Shown here one piece after another: positions 42,866-51,706 of a stretch of DNA of 64,000 bases. The stretch comes from Flavobacteria bacterium BBFL7. Lineage in GTDB: Bacteria > Bacteroidota > Bacteroidia > Flavobacteriales > Flavobacteriaceae. A model generated the notes under the pieces. That model was not told where the DNA came from. It was given only the letters and a program-made list of their open reading frames with translations, and did no database searches. The number at the start of each line of letters is the position of its first letter. Positions within the stretch are counted from its first letter, which is position 1. The position numbers and the translations under genes are program-made. The stretch covers positions 1,986,544-2,050,543 of the forward strand of contig CH672374.1 in NCBI GenBank assembly GCA_000153385.1, in the 5' to 3' direction.

Positions 42866-42933
42866 TTTAGTATTCTAAATTTTTTCATTACTACATCTTA
42901 ACTTACTTTTGCTTATTCAAATTTATTCTAAAT
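42866..42933 (+). promoter_or_regulatory. Feo promoter with candidate iron-responsive operators
   Basis: The -7 element TACTTTTG lies at 42904-42911. It is framed by two exact copies of TATTCTAAAT, at 42871-42880 and 42924-42933. The first forms a palindrome TTTAG-TATT-CTAAA (42866-42879) over the -33 region; the second lies over the probable start of transcription. Such positions suit a metal-dependent repressor (Fur or DtxR type); which one is not known. Confidence 0.45.
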
Positions 42934-42938
42934 AAGCT

Positions 42939-43169
42939 TTGAGTGATACTATAGCACATCTTAAACGTGGTGAACAGGCCACAATTGTCTCTTTTAATGA
43001 AGAGCAAGTACCGTTAAAACTTCTTGAAATGGGATGTTTACCAGGTAACATTGTTAAGATGATGGAAAGCGCTCCTTTTCAAGACCCTATTTATTTGAAT
43101 ATTAATGGAACTTTTCTAGCTATAAGACGTGAAACAGCTCAACAAATAAAAGTGAAACGTCATGGGTAA
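42939..43169 (+). CDS. feoA: FeoA ferrous-iron transport accessory protein
   Basis: The 76-residue protein has the small SH3-like FeoA fold: LKRGEQATIVSF, KLLEMGCLPGNIVKMM and YLNINGTFLAIRRETAQQI. The start codon is TTG (no in-frame ATG upstream of the conserved region), giving MSDTIAHLKR. FeoA binds FeoB and aids iron transport. It overlaps feoB by 8 bases. Confidence 0.93.
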   Translation: MSDTIAHLKRGEQATIVSFNEEQVPLKLLEMGCLPGNIVKMMESAPFQDPIYLNINGTFLAIRRETAQQIKVKRHG

Positions 43170-45273
43170 ATCAATCAATGTTTCACTAATAGGTAACCCT
43201 AATACGGGTAAAACATCTTTATTTAATCGACTTACGGGACTTAATCAAAAAGTAGGTAATTATCCTGGTATTACAGTCGAAAAAAAAGAAGGGATCTGTA
43301 AATTAGATCGTAGTTTAAAAGCTCATATACTAGACTTACCTGGTACCTATAGTCTCAACACTTCTAGTCTAGATGAAAGTGTTGTTGTAGAAACATTATT
43401 AAATAAGAATTCAAAAGATTATCCCGATGTTGCGGTAGTGGTTTCTGATATTGAGAATCTTAAACGCAATTTACTTTTATTCACTCAGATTAAGGATCTC
43501 GAGATTCCTACCATATTAGTAATAAATATGGCTGATCGTATGCAGCGTAAAGCAATTTCTGTTGATATTGATTTAATGGAGCGAGAACTCAATACCCGTG
43601 TGGTATTAGTAAGTGCGAGAAAGAATATTGGAGTGGACGATCTAAAAAAAGCTATTTCAGATTACAAGAACTTACAATCTGTGCCATGCGTAAACGCCTC
43701 TAGTATTGATCCAGAATATTTTGCAACATTAAAAAAAGCGTACCCTAAGCAATCTATTTATAAACTTTGGTTAGTTATTACTCAAGATGTAAATTTTGGT
43801 AAAATAGATAGGAATAGGGATTTAGAAGATTTAAAGTCAAGTTCATTTGCTGTTAAGTCTGAAAGTGACTTAAAAAAAATGCAACACAAGGAAACAGTCG
43901 TCAGATACCAGTTTATCAATGGTCTATTGACTAAGGTATTGAATGTAGATAAATCGCAAGCAAAAGATTTAAGGACTAGATTAGATAGAGTTTTACTTCA
44001 TAAAGTATGGGGTTATCTTATTTTCTTTGTGATATTGCTACTGATATTTCAAGCGATTTATGATTGGTCTACCTATCCTATGGACTGGATAGATACCTTT
44101 TTTGCAAAAGCAAGTTCATGGGCACAAACATCGCTTCCAGAAGGACCATTTACTGATTTAATATCTGAAGGAATCATTCCAGGACTTGGCGGTATTGTCA
44201 TATTCATTCCTCAAATAGCCTTTTTGTTTCTATTCATTGCCATTCTGGAAGAAAGTGGTTATATGAGTAGGGTAGTGTTCCTTATGGATCACATAATGAA
44301 AAAGTTTGGGTTAAGTGGTAAGAGTGTGGTTCCTCTTGTATCAGGAACTGCCTGTGCTATACCTGCTGTTATGGCAACTCGTAATATTGAAGACTGGAAA
44401 GAAAGGTTGATTACTATTCTTGTGGTGCCTTTCACGACATGCTCGGCTAGATTACCCGTTTATTTAATAATTATTGCTTTGGTTATACCAGAGCAAGAGG
44501 TGTGGTGGATATTTAACATGCAAGGTTTAACATTAATGTTACTGTACATGCTAGGTTTTGGAGCAGCTATATTTTCTGCATGGGTGCTGAATAGAGTGCT
44601 TCCGATTAAACGTAAAGCGTTTTTTGTTATGGAGATGCCTGCCTATAAGTTGCCGATGCTTAAAAATGTAGGGATAACGGTTCTGGAAAAAACGAAAAGT
44701 TTTGTGTTAGGTGCTGGTAAAATCATAATGGCTATATCTGTCATATTGTGGTTGCTAGCCAGTCATGGAATAGGAGAACAGTTTACTAACGCAGAAGAGA
44801 TTATTAAAGAACAATATGCCGGTAAAGATTTATCTGAAGAAGAGTTGACTAATAAAATAGCCTCTCAACAGTTAGAGCATAGTTTTATAGGGTATATTGG
44901 TAAAGGAATAGAGCCTGCAGTAAGACCATTAGGGTATGATTGGAAAATAGGAATTGCTATTGTAAGTTCATTTGCGGCACGAGAGGTTTTTGTAGGAACA
45001 CTTGCAACTATTTATAGTGTAGGTAGTGATGAGGAAGAGACTATAAAAAACAGAATGAAAGCTGAGGTAAACCCTATTTTAGGTGGTCCATTATTTAATT
45101 TTGCAAGTGGAATATCATTATTGCTTTTTTATGCATTTGCGATGCAGTGTATGAGCACCCTAGCCATTGTAAAAAGAGAAACTAATAGCTGGAAGTGGCC
45201 GGCGATTCAATTTACAGCTATGACTGTAATTGCATATTTTGCGGCATTAGCGGCTTATCAAATTCTTAAATAA
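43162..45273 (+). CDS. feoB: FeoB ferrous-iron transporter
   Basis: The 703-residue protein has an N-terminal G domain: G1 GNPNTGKTS (9-17), the switch region NYPGITVE, G3 DLPGTYSL and G4 NMAD. The membrane part has two Gate motifs, PLVSGTACAIPAVMATR and FAAREVFVGTLATIY, and takes up Fe(II) across the inner membrane. Its stop is joined to the next small gene (TAATG). Confidence 0.97.
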   Translation: MGKSINVSLIGNPNTGKTSLFNRLTGLNQKVGNYPGITVEKKEGICKLDRSLKAHILDLPGTYSLNTSSLDESVVVETLLNKNSKDYPDVAVVVSDIENLKRNLLLFTQIKDLEIPTILVINMADRMQRKAISVDIDLMERELNTRVVLVSARKNIGVDDLKKAISDYKNLQSVPCVNASSIDPEYFATLKKAYPKQSIYKLWLVITQDVNFGKIDRNRDLEDLKSSSFAVKSESDLKKMQHKETVVRYQFINGLLTKVLNVDKSQAKDLRTRLDRVLLHKVWGYLIFFVILLLIFQAIYDWSTYPMDWIDTFFAKASSWAQTSLPEGPFTDLISEGIIPGLGGIVIFIPQIAFLFLFIAILEESGYMSRVVFLMDHIMKKFGLSGKSVVPLVSGTACAIPAVMATRNIEDWKERLITILVVPFTTCSARLPVYLIIIALVIPEQEVWWIFNMQGLTLMLLYMLGFGAAIFSAWVLNRVLPIKRKAFFVMEMPAYKLPMLKNVGITVLEKTKSFVLGAGKIIMAISVILWLLASHGIGEQFTNAEEIIKEQYAGKDLSEEELTNKIASQQLEHSFIGYIGKGIEPAVRPLGYDWKIGIAIVSSFAAREVFVGTLATIYSVGSDEEETIKNRMKAEVNPILGGPLFNFASGISLLLFYAFAMQCMSTLAIVKRETNSWKWPAIQFTAMTVIAYFAALAAYQILK

Positions 45274-45401
45274 TGGAATTATTACAATATATTCTTGTGG
45301 GAGCGGTAGTTGTAGTGGCGCTAGCATGGTTATTTAGGAAATCATTATTTCCCTCTAAAAAACCTAATGGATGCGGTGATGGAAACTGTGGATGTCACTA
45401 A
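45273..45401 (+). CDS. FeoB-associated Cys-rich small membrane protein
   Basis: A 42-residue ORF starts in the feoB stop (TAATG overlap). It has one membrane helix (about 5-22: QYILVGAVVVVALAWLF) and a short tail with a cysteine cluster, NGCGDGNCGCH (Cys34, 39, 41). This matches the small Cys-rich proteins found after feoB, thought to act like FeoC or in metal handling. It is below common ORF length limits. Confidence 0.85.
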   Translation: MELLQYILVGAVVVVALAWLFRKSLFPSKKPNGCGDGNCGCH

Positions 45402-45420
45402 TTTTAATGTTTTAAAATAA

Positions 45421-45449
45421 AAAAGCCCTTTCAATTTGAAAGGGCTTTT
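45421..45449. terminator. Bidirectional terminator between the feo operon and csp
   Basis: Stem AAAAGCCCTTTCAA / TTGAAAGGGCTTTT with A and T runs on both sides; it serves the convergent feo and csp transcripts. Confidence 0.85.
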
Positions 45450-45473
45450 GAATACAAAAAAATATGACTTTAA

Positions 45474-45668
45474 CTACTGTACAACTCTTACGTTAACAGC
45501 GTTCATTCCTTTTTTACCTTCTTTTTCTTCATACTCTACAGTGTCACCTTCTCTAATCTCATCGATTAATCCAGTCACATGCACGAAGCATTCGTTTTGT
45601 GATCCATTTTCAATAATAAATCCAAATCCTTTAGACTCATTGAAAAATTTTACAGTACCTTCTTTCAT
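45474..45668 (-). CDS. Cold-shock domain protein
   Basis: The 64-residue single-domain OB-fold protein has MKEGTVKFFNESKGFGFI (RNP1 GFGFI) and the RNP2-like CFVHVTGL. It binds RNA and single-stranded DNA as an RNA chaperone. The long 5' leader of more than 25 nt before the start fits post-transcriptional control, but no specific element is clear. Confidence 0.95.
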   Translation of the reverse strand: MKEGTVKFFNESKGFGFIIENGSQNECFVHVTGLIDEIREGDTVEYEEKEGKKGMNAVNVRVVQ

Positions 45669-45696
45669 TGTAATAAAATGTAATAATTAATATTAA

Positions 45697-45704
45697 CAAA
45701 GGTA
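45697..45704 (-). promoter_or_regulatory. -7 element of the csp gene
   Basis: On the minus strand TACCTTTG, a perfect TAnnTTTG, lies 28 bases before the csp start codon. Confidence 0.5.
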
Positions 45705-45777
45705 TAGGGATTATTATTTCTAAATTGTTAATACCTTGATTATTTTGTTTTTTTGAGGATTTATAGTGGTTTGTAGC

Positions 45778-46260
45778 CTATTTTGGTGAGCCTTTTAAGT
45801 AAATATGACTACCCTTAATGGATCTATCATACATAATGATACTTCCCGCAACAGCTACATTGAGACTTTTAGGTGTATCAAATTTTATTAAATGATGAGA
45901 TTTTTCTATTGCCTCATTAGTAAGTCCATGATCCTCAGCACCTAATAGATAGACACAATTACGAGGATGCCTGAACTCTTGTAAATCTATAGCTCTGTTA
46001 TCTAGCTCCACGCCTATAATCATAGCGCCTTTAGGTAAGTGATTATAAAAATCTTCAAAAGTATCGTAATGAAAGTATGGCATCGCCTTTACAATATCAT
46101 GAGTGTCACACGCTTGCTTTGAGTATCTTTTGCCAACTGTGAATACAAAACTTGCACCCAGGTTTTGAGCACTGCGCCATAATACACCTAAATTCTCCGG
46201 TGTTTTACCATGTTGAATACCGATGCCGAAATAGCCTGGCTCTAATTGGTCAATTTTCAT
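45778..46260 (-). CDS. SpoU/TrmH-family RNA methyltransferase
   Basis: The 160-residue protein is a minimal SPOUT knot enzyme: motif 1 GKTPENLGVLWRSAQNLGA, motif 2 VYLLGAEDHGLTNEAI and motif 3 SLNVAVAGSIIMYD. It uses S-adenosylmethionine for 2'-O-methylation of RNA; the target is unknown. It lies 6 bases after recQ, probably in the same operon. Confidence 0.93.
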   Translation of the reverse strand: MKIDQLEPGYFGIGIQHGKTPENLGVLWRSAQNLGASFVFTVGKRYSKQACDTHDIVKAMPYFHYDTFEDFYNHLPKGAMIIGVELDNRAIDLQEFRHPRNCVYLLGAEDHGLTNEAIEKSHHLIKFDTPKSLNVAVAGSIIMYDRSIKGSHIYLKGSPK

Positions 46261-46266
46261 TTAAAA

Positions 46267-48426
46267 TTATTTTATAGTAACAGTTGCTTCAATTAAATAC
46301 ATCGCAAGGCGCAATTTACCATAACTGTACTTTCCATTAAAATGTTCAAATAATGGCTTAAGCGCCTTTTCCTTCTCATAGGTTGCGTACAAAGGCTCTA
46401 TTTCCTTCACCTCTTCAGATGAAAGATGTGCATTTAAATCTACATCTTTATGACTTACATATCTTTTCCCCAGATGAGTAAGTATCGTATCTGTTTTAAG
46501 AGCTCTTATCTCAGATATTTCTTCCAGTGTTTTTCCAGCCCAGTATAGCTGGACACTTTCCATTACGGTATCTTTTTTTGGTCCGTTCTTTTTTTTCTTT
46601 TTTGGTTTGGTTTTAACAACACGATATATAAAATCGCCCTCACGCATCATCTCAAATCCTTGTGTGAGATTTAAGAATATTTCTCCATAAGTATCTAATT
46701 TATGTTTTCCCACACCAGTAATATCTTCAAACTCATCAATTGTCAATGGAATTCTAGAAGCGATGTCTTTTAATGTGGCGTCACTAAATACCATGTACGG
46801 TGCCAGATTTTCTTGAGATGCAATTTGCATTCTCAATTTGCGTAAACCTGTATAAAGATCTTTATTAATTTCACTAGGTAAGGCTTCCTGTACTGCTCTA
46901 GTATTTCTTGCGGCCAGCTCTTCAGGTTTAGGTATTACTGCGAGTTTTACAGGTTGTTTTTCAAAAAGAACAGCTTTTGCCTGTGGTGTTAATTTAAGAT
47001 GATTAAATTCATGAAAAGCGATCTCTAACAGTCCTTGATTAATCATTTGTATGATATATTGTTGCCAGTTGTTCCATGAGATATCACGTCCTGCTCCATA
47101 AGTTTTTATCGCTTGAAATCCACTGTCTAGAACGGTGGCGTTTTGCGCACCGCGCAGTACGTCGATCAACAAATTAAGAGATGCGTTTTCATTCATTCTA
47201 TAGACCGCACTCAATGCTTTTTGAGCAATTAAAGTAGCATCAAAAAAATCTGGTTTATTGAGGCAGACATCGCAGTTTCCACAGTCATTTTCTAGATATT
47301 CATTAAAATAGGATAGCAACATGCGGCGGCGACAGGTAAGCGCATCAGCAAATTGTTTCATGCGCTCTAGCTTTGCGATTTGAACTTCACTATTACCACT
47401 GTCACTGGCAAAATTGCGCAACTGAATAACATCTGCATAACTGTGAAAGAGTAGCGCATGTGCATCTATTCCATCACGTCCAGCACGACCTATTTCTTGA
47501 TAATAGCCTTCAATGTTTTTAGGCATATTATAATGAATCACAAACCTTACATTGGACTTATCTATTCCCATCCCAAAGGCAATAGTCGCACACACAATCT
47601 TAATTTCATCCTTAATGAATTGTTCTTGTACGCTTTCGCGAAAGCGATGTTCTAACCCAGCATGATAAGCAGCAACAGAAAATCCTAGACTAGAGAGCTT
47701 GTCTGATAATTTTTCACAAGATTTTCTACTTAAGCAATAAATAATACCGGATTCGTCCTGATATTTTTTTAGAAAGCGACGAACTTGAGCTAATCGATCA
47801 TTGCCAGGTCGTACTTCTAATGTTAAATTAGGTCTATCAAAAGAAGCAACATATTCTTGTGCATGTGATATGGCTAGTTGCTTTTTAATATCTGCACGAG
47901 TAGCTCGATCTGCCGTGGCAGTTAATGCTATTAAGCCAGCCTCTGGAAATGATTTTTTAAGATATGCTAGTTGTGTATATGCTGGTCTGAAATCATGTCC
48001 CCATGTAGATATGCAATGTGCCTCATCTATCGCGATTAACGATATATCTGTAGGCTTTAAATGATGGAGTAAAAGCTGGATGCTCTCTGGAGCTACATAG
48101 AGTAATTTAAGTCGATTCTCTTTCAATAGTTGCAACATCTCTTGCTGCTCTGTGCCGACTTGAGAACTGTTAAAGTAACCAGCTGTAATTCCGTTTGCTC
48201 TTAGAGAGTCAACTTGATCCTTCATTAAAGCAATGAGTGGAGAGACCACTAGGGTAACACCTTCAAGTATTAAAGAAGGTAGCTGGAAACACATAGATTT
48301 ACCACCACCTGTAGGCATCACTACCATAAGGTCTTTGTGAGCAAGAACATCATCTATTATTTGCTCTTGCAAAGGACGGAAACTGTCGTAACCGAAATGC
48401 TTTTTAAGTAAATCGTGTTTGTTCAT
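46267..48426 (-). CDS. recQ: ATP-dependent DNA helicase RecQ
   Basis: The 719-residue protein has motif 0 FGYDSFRPLQEQII, Walker A MPTGGGKS, DEAH in AIDEAHCIS, the motif IV-VI region with GRAGRDG, the zinc cluster CRRRMLLSYF to CGNCDVC, a winged helix and an HRDC domain (about 510-590). A further C-terminal helical segment of about 110 residues follows a Lys-rich linker. It unwinds DNA in recombination repair. The palindrome copy at 47632 is read RFRES. Confidence 0.96.
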   Translation of the reverse strand: MNKHDLLKKHFGYDSFRPLQEQIIDDVLAHKDLMVVMPTGGGKSMCFQLPSLILEGVTLVVSPLIALMKDQVDSLRANGITAGYFNSSQVGTEQQEMLQLLKENRLKLLYVAPESIQLLLHHLKPTDISLIAIDEAHCISTWGHDFRPAYTQLAYLKKSFPEAGLIALTATADRATRADIKKQLAISHAQEYVASFDRPNLTLEVRPGNDRLAQVRRFLKKYQDESGIIYCLSRKSCEKLSDKLSSLGFSVAAYHAGLEHRFRESVQEQFIKDEIKIVCATIAFGMGIDKSNVRFVIHYNMPKNIEGYYQEIGRAGRDGIDAHALLFHSYADVIQLRNFASDSGNSEVQIAKLERMKQFADALTCRRRMLLSYFNEYLENDCGNCDVCLNKPDFFDATLIAQKALSAVYRMNENASLNLLIDVLRGAQNATVLDSGFQAIKTYGAGRDISWNNWQQYIIQMINQGLLEIAFHEFNHLKLTPQAKAVLFEKQPVKLAVIPKPEELAARNTRAVQEALPSEINKDLYTGLRKLRMQIASQENLAPYMVFSDATLKDIASRIPLTIDEFEDITGVGKHKLDTYGEIFLNLTQGFEMMREGDFIYRVVKTKPKKKKKNGPKKDTVMESVQLYWAGKTLEEISEIRALKTDTILTHLGKRYVSHKDVDLNAHLSSEEVKEIEPLYATYEKEKALKPLFEHFNGKYSYGKLRLAMYLIEATVTIK
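47632..47645. repeat. 14-bp palindrome copy, in recQ
   Basis: A perfect GCTTTCGCGAAAGC, read RFRES on the minus strand. Confidence 0.9.
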
Positions 48427-48463
48427 TAAAATTAGTTTGTATGGCTTATAAAATCTTAGGCGA

Positions 48464-48471
48464 CAAATTTA
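48464..48471 (-). promoter_or_regulatory. -7 element of recQ
   Basis: On the minus strand TAAATTTG, a perfect TAnnTTTG, 37 bases before the recQ start. Confidence 0.5.
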
Positions 48472-48505
48472 TTCTATTTTAGCAAAGCATACAATTAGAT
48501 AGATA

Positions 48506-49315
48506 TTGAAGATGAAAGCATTACTGATTTTAATAGCGGTTTTAGGTACTGGCGTTTGTAAAGCACAAGTTCTTAATGATTTTAAATATGTAATGGTTGA
48601 AAGTCAATATGAGTTTCAAAAAGAGCCTAATGAATATCGACTCAATGAGATGATGGTATTTGAGATAAAAAAACGAGGAATTAGTGCATTTATGATTGAT
48701 GATGTCTTGCCAAATGATTTTAATGAGACTAGTTGTAATGCACTTTCTTTAAAAATTGAGACGAGATCTGGTTTACGGGTTAAGATGATTTTTGAATTTG
48801 TAGATTGTAATGGCATTACCGTATTTAAAACTAAGGAAGGAATAGGTAGAACTAAAGATTTTGAAAAAGCATATCGAGAAGCCATACGAGATGCGATGAC
48901 ATCACTCGATAGCCTTAATTATTCTTATGTTGCTTTACAGTCTGATCATACATCAAGCAAAGAAAGACCTATTCAAGTCACGCAAACTAGCGCTGTAAAA
49001 TCATCATTAGAGATTGCTCCATCAAATGAAATTGAGAAAGATGTGCCGCAAACAATCCCAAGCTCTGAAATGGTTGAGCTAGTAGATAAAAAGATCTACA
49101 CAACTAATTCTAAAGAGTACAAAATTCAATCAACAGATTCAGGATTCAATATGTATAAAAACAACAGTCTCATCGGAACTCTTAAAAAAAGTACTTCAGG
49201 CTGTTATCTTACAGTAACTACAGAATTCATTGGTATAGGTTATGAAAAAGGAAATACTATCATTATCGAGTATGATAAAGATGGTACTCAGTTTCTTGTT
49301 TTCCAAAAGAAATAA
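48506..49315 (+). CDS. Secreted protein of unknown function
   Basis: The 269-residue protein has a signal peptide (MKMKALLILIAVLGTGVCKA). Residues about 25-145 (FKYVMVESQYEFQKEPNEYR to AYREAIRDAMTSL) form an alpha/beta unit, residues 150-195 are a Ser/Pro/Glu linker, and the last 70 are short strands (YKIQSTDSGFNMYKNNSLIG, ending LVFQKK). I do not recognise a family with confidence. It is divergent from recQ. Confidence 0.65.
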   Translation: MKMKALLILIAVLGTGVCKAQVLNDFKYVMVESQYEFQKEPNEYRLNEMMVFEIKKRGISAFMIDDVLPNDFNETSCNALSLKIETRSGLRVKMIFEFVDCNGITVFKTKEGIGRTKDFEKAYREAIRDAMTSLDSLNYSYVALQSDHTSSKERPIQVTQTSAVKSSLEIAPSNEIEKDVPQTIPSSEMVELVDKKIYTTNSKEYKIQSTDSGFNMYKNNSLIGTLKKSTSGCYLTVTTEFIGIGYEKGNTIIIEYDKDGTQFLVFQKK

Positions 49316-49320
49316 GGTGG

Positions 49321-49911
49321 CTAAACGTGCTTCCCTACTTCAAAACCATGTTTACCTAGATACTGATCACCACTATCTATAGCATCTTGTTCTAGAGTTG
49401 TTCCCATAGAATCGTTCCATCTATTAAGATAACCGAATAAAGAAATGACACCTAGCATTTCTACAATCTCTCCTTCATCCCAATGTTGGTGTAATCGATC
49501 TTGTATGTCTTGATTTACGGCGTTAGGCACTTGACTAGCGGCTAGTGAGAAATCTAGTGCAGCACGTTCAGCATCATTAAAAGCTGCATGCGTGCGGTAT
49601 TCCCATATGTTATCAAGTTGTTCTTGCTCTGCTCCATAACGTTCTGCAGCTCTTATGGCGTGCGCCTGACAATATCTACAACCTGTTGCATTACTAGAAA
49701 CCCAAGCAATCATACGTTTTAAAGCGCTGGTCACACGACCTTCATTTGCCATAACCGCTTTATTAAGATTGATAAATGCTTTTGAGATTGCTGGTCTGCG
49801 CTGCATGGTCAGTACAGAATTAGGACAAAAGCCTAAGGTTTCATTAAAAAAGGCAGCTAGTTCACGTGTTTCAGGATCATGACTAGCGTCTAATGGAGTT
49901 ACTAATGGCAT
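49321..49911 (-). CDS. AhpD/carboxymuconolactone-decarboxylase-like protein
   Basis: The 196-residue all-helical protein has the peroxidase-related signature CRYCQAHAIRAAERYG (redox CxxC with the following His) and NEGRVTSALKRMIAWVSSNATG before it. Such proteins reduce peroxides through a thiol pair or work as decarboxylases; the CxxC favours the first. The gene is convergent with 48506 and divergent from recJ. Confidence 0.86.
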   Translation of the reverse strand: MPLVTPLDASHDPETRELAAFFNETLGFCPNSVLTMQRRPAISKAFINLNKAVMANEGRVTSALKRMIAWVSSNATGCRYCQAHAIRAAERYGAEQEQLDNIWEYRTHAAFNDAERAALDFSLAASQVPNAVNQDIQDRLHQHWDEGEIVEMLGVISLFGYLNRWNDSMGTTLEQDAIDSGDQYLGKHGFEVGKHV

Positions 49912-50008
49912 ATTAAAAATTGTAAGTTCTAGGGCAAGTTAATAATTATCTATCACAGAAATTGTGATACTAAGAACCAAATCATATTTTGGTATTACAT
50001 TTGAAACT

Positions 50009-51706
50009 ATGCGCTGGACCTTAAAACCTCAACCCGATATAGCAACACAAGAGAAACTAGCTCAAGAGCTAGGTATAGATTCTTTTCTTGCTGGTTTGCT
50101 GGTGCAACGTGGTGTGGACGCTTTCGCGAAAGCGAAATCCTTTTTCAGACCTGATCTTAATGAACTTCATGATCCATTTTTAATGAAAGATATGGACGTG
50201 GCTGTGCAGCGTATCCAGAAAGCTATAGGTAATAATGAAAACATTTTAGTCTATGGTGATTATGATGTGGATGGAACGACTAGTGTAGCTTTAATGTCTA
50301 CCTTTTTATTGAGTTTTTATGATCGAGTAGCTACTTACATACCAGATCGATATGGTGAAGGTTATGGAGTAAGCTATCAAGGGATAGATTATGCGGCAGA
50401 CAATGACTTTTCTTTAATAATTGCACTGGATTGTGGTGTGAAAGCTATTGATAAGGTGGCTTATGCTGCTGAAAAGGGAATTGATTTTATTATATGTGAT
50501 CACCATAGACCTGGGAAAAAGTTGCCAAATGCTATTGCTGTACTAGATCCTAAAAGAGATGATTGTACGTATCCATTTGATGAGTTATGTGGTTGTGGTG
50601 TTGGTTTTAAATTATGCCAAGCATTTGTAGAAGCAAATGATTGGGAATTTGAAATGTTAATACCATATCTAGATTTAGTAGCCACGGCTATAGGTGCAGA
50701 TATAGTTCCTATAGTGGGCGAAAACAGAATTCTTGCATACCATGGTTTAAATGTGATTAATACGAGTCCGCGAGCTGGTTTTAAAGCAATCATTCATCAA
50801 TTAAAGAAAGATACTTTAACAATTACAGATGTTGTTTTTATTATAGCACCACGCATCAATGCGGCTGGTAGAATGAAACACGCTCTACATGCGGTGGAGT
50901 TAATGGTGACTGATGATTTTAAAGAGGCACAACGTATTGCCGCAGAAATTGAAGAGTATAATGCAGATAGAAGAGAGGCAGATCGATCTATTACTGAAGA
51001 GGCAAAGCAACAAATCATTAACAATAATGAGGAAGAACGATTTACCACGGTAGTATTTCAAGAAAACTGGCATAAAGGTGTAATAGGTATTGTAGCTTCT
51101 AGACTAATAGAAACATACTATAGGCCTACATTAGTATTTACAAAAAGTGGTGATTATCTCGCTGCTAGTGCACGTAGCGTGAGTGGTTTTGATGTATATA
51201 ATGCTTTAGAACAATGTAGTGATTATATTGAGCAGTTTGGAGGTCATAAGTATGCTGCTGGCCTTACATTAAAGCCTGAGAATTATAGCTTGTTTAAAGA
51301 TCGTTTTGAAGAAGTGGTTTGTGCTACGATAGAAAAACAGCATTTAACTCCAGAAATTAAGATAGACGCTATGTTGCCGTTAGAAAATATTTCTCCAAAA
51401 TTCTATCGTATTCTACAACAAATGGCACCTTATGGTCCTGGAAATATGCGTCCTGTATTTATGACAGAAAAGGTGATGGATACTGGCTATGGCAAGTGTG
51501 TAGGGAAATCAGAAGATCACTTGAAAGTAAAAGTCGTTAAAAATAAAAATGATCGCAATGGGATGGATGCTATAGGTTTTAATCTGGGCGGTAAAAGCGA
51601 CCTTGTTAAAAACAAGGTCAAATTTGATATTGCTTACACCATTAGTGAAAATGAGTGGAATGGTAACATATCACTGCAATTATTATTGAAAGATATCAAG
51701 GCCTAA
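50009..51706 (+). CDS. recJ: Single-strand-specific exonuclease RecJ
   Basis: I place the start at 50009 (protein MRWTLKPQPD, 565 residues), because RecJ of this group starts with this motif; an in-frame ATG at 49964 would add 15 atypical residues. The DHH domain has VYGDYDVDGTTS, ALDCG and DHHRPG; DHHA1 has GVIGIVASRLIE and GGHKYAAGL; an OB domain ends the protein. It degrades single-stranded DNA 5'-3' in repair. The 3' end overlaps the convergent receiver gene by 4 bases. An in-frame palindrome is read AFAKA. Confidence 0.95.
   Translation: MRWTLKPQPDIATQEKLAQELGIDSFLAGLLVQRGVDAFAKAKSFFRPDLNELHDPFLMKDMDVAVQRIQKAIGNNENILVYGDYDVDGTTSVALMSTFLLSFYDRVATYIPDRYGEGYGVSYQGIDYAADNDFSLIIALDCGVKAIDKVAYAAEKGIDFIICDHHRPGKKLPNAIAVLDPKRDDCTYPFDELCGCGVGFKLCQAFVEANDWEFEMLIPYLDLVATAIGADIVPIVGENRILAYHGLNVINTSPRAGFKAIIHQLKKDTLTITDVVFIIAPRINAAGRMKHALHAVELMVTDDFKEAQRIAAEIEEYNADRREADRSITEEAKQQIINNNEEERFTTVVFQENWHKGVIGIVASRLIETYYRPTLVFTKSGDYLAASARSVSGFDVYNALEQCSDYIEQFGGHKYAAGLTLKPENYSLFKDRFEEVVCATIEKQHLTPEIKIDAMLPLENISPKFYRILQQMAPYGPGNMRPVFMTEKVMDTGYGKCVGKSEDHLKVKVVKNKNDRNGMDAIGFNLGGKSDLVKNKVKFDIAYTISENEWNGNISLQLLLKDIKA
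50120..50133. repeat. 14-bp palindrome copy, in recJ
   Basis: A perfect GCTTTCGCGAAAGC, read AFAKA near residue 37 of RecJ. Confidence 0.9.

Noticed and set aside
47801-48064. Plus-strand ORF inside recQ
   Set aside because: Antisense shadow of the conserved helicase core.
49964-50008. Fifteen extra N-terminal residues of RecJ
   Set aside because: RecJ homology starts at MRWTLKPQPD; the added part overlaps the probable promoter sequence.
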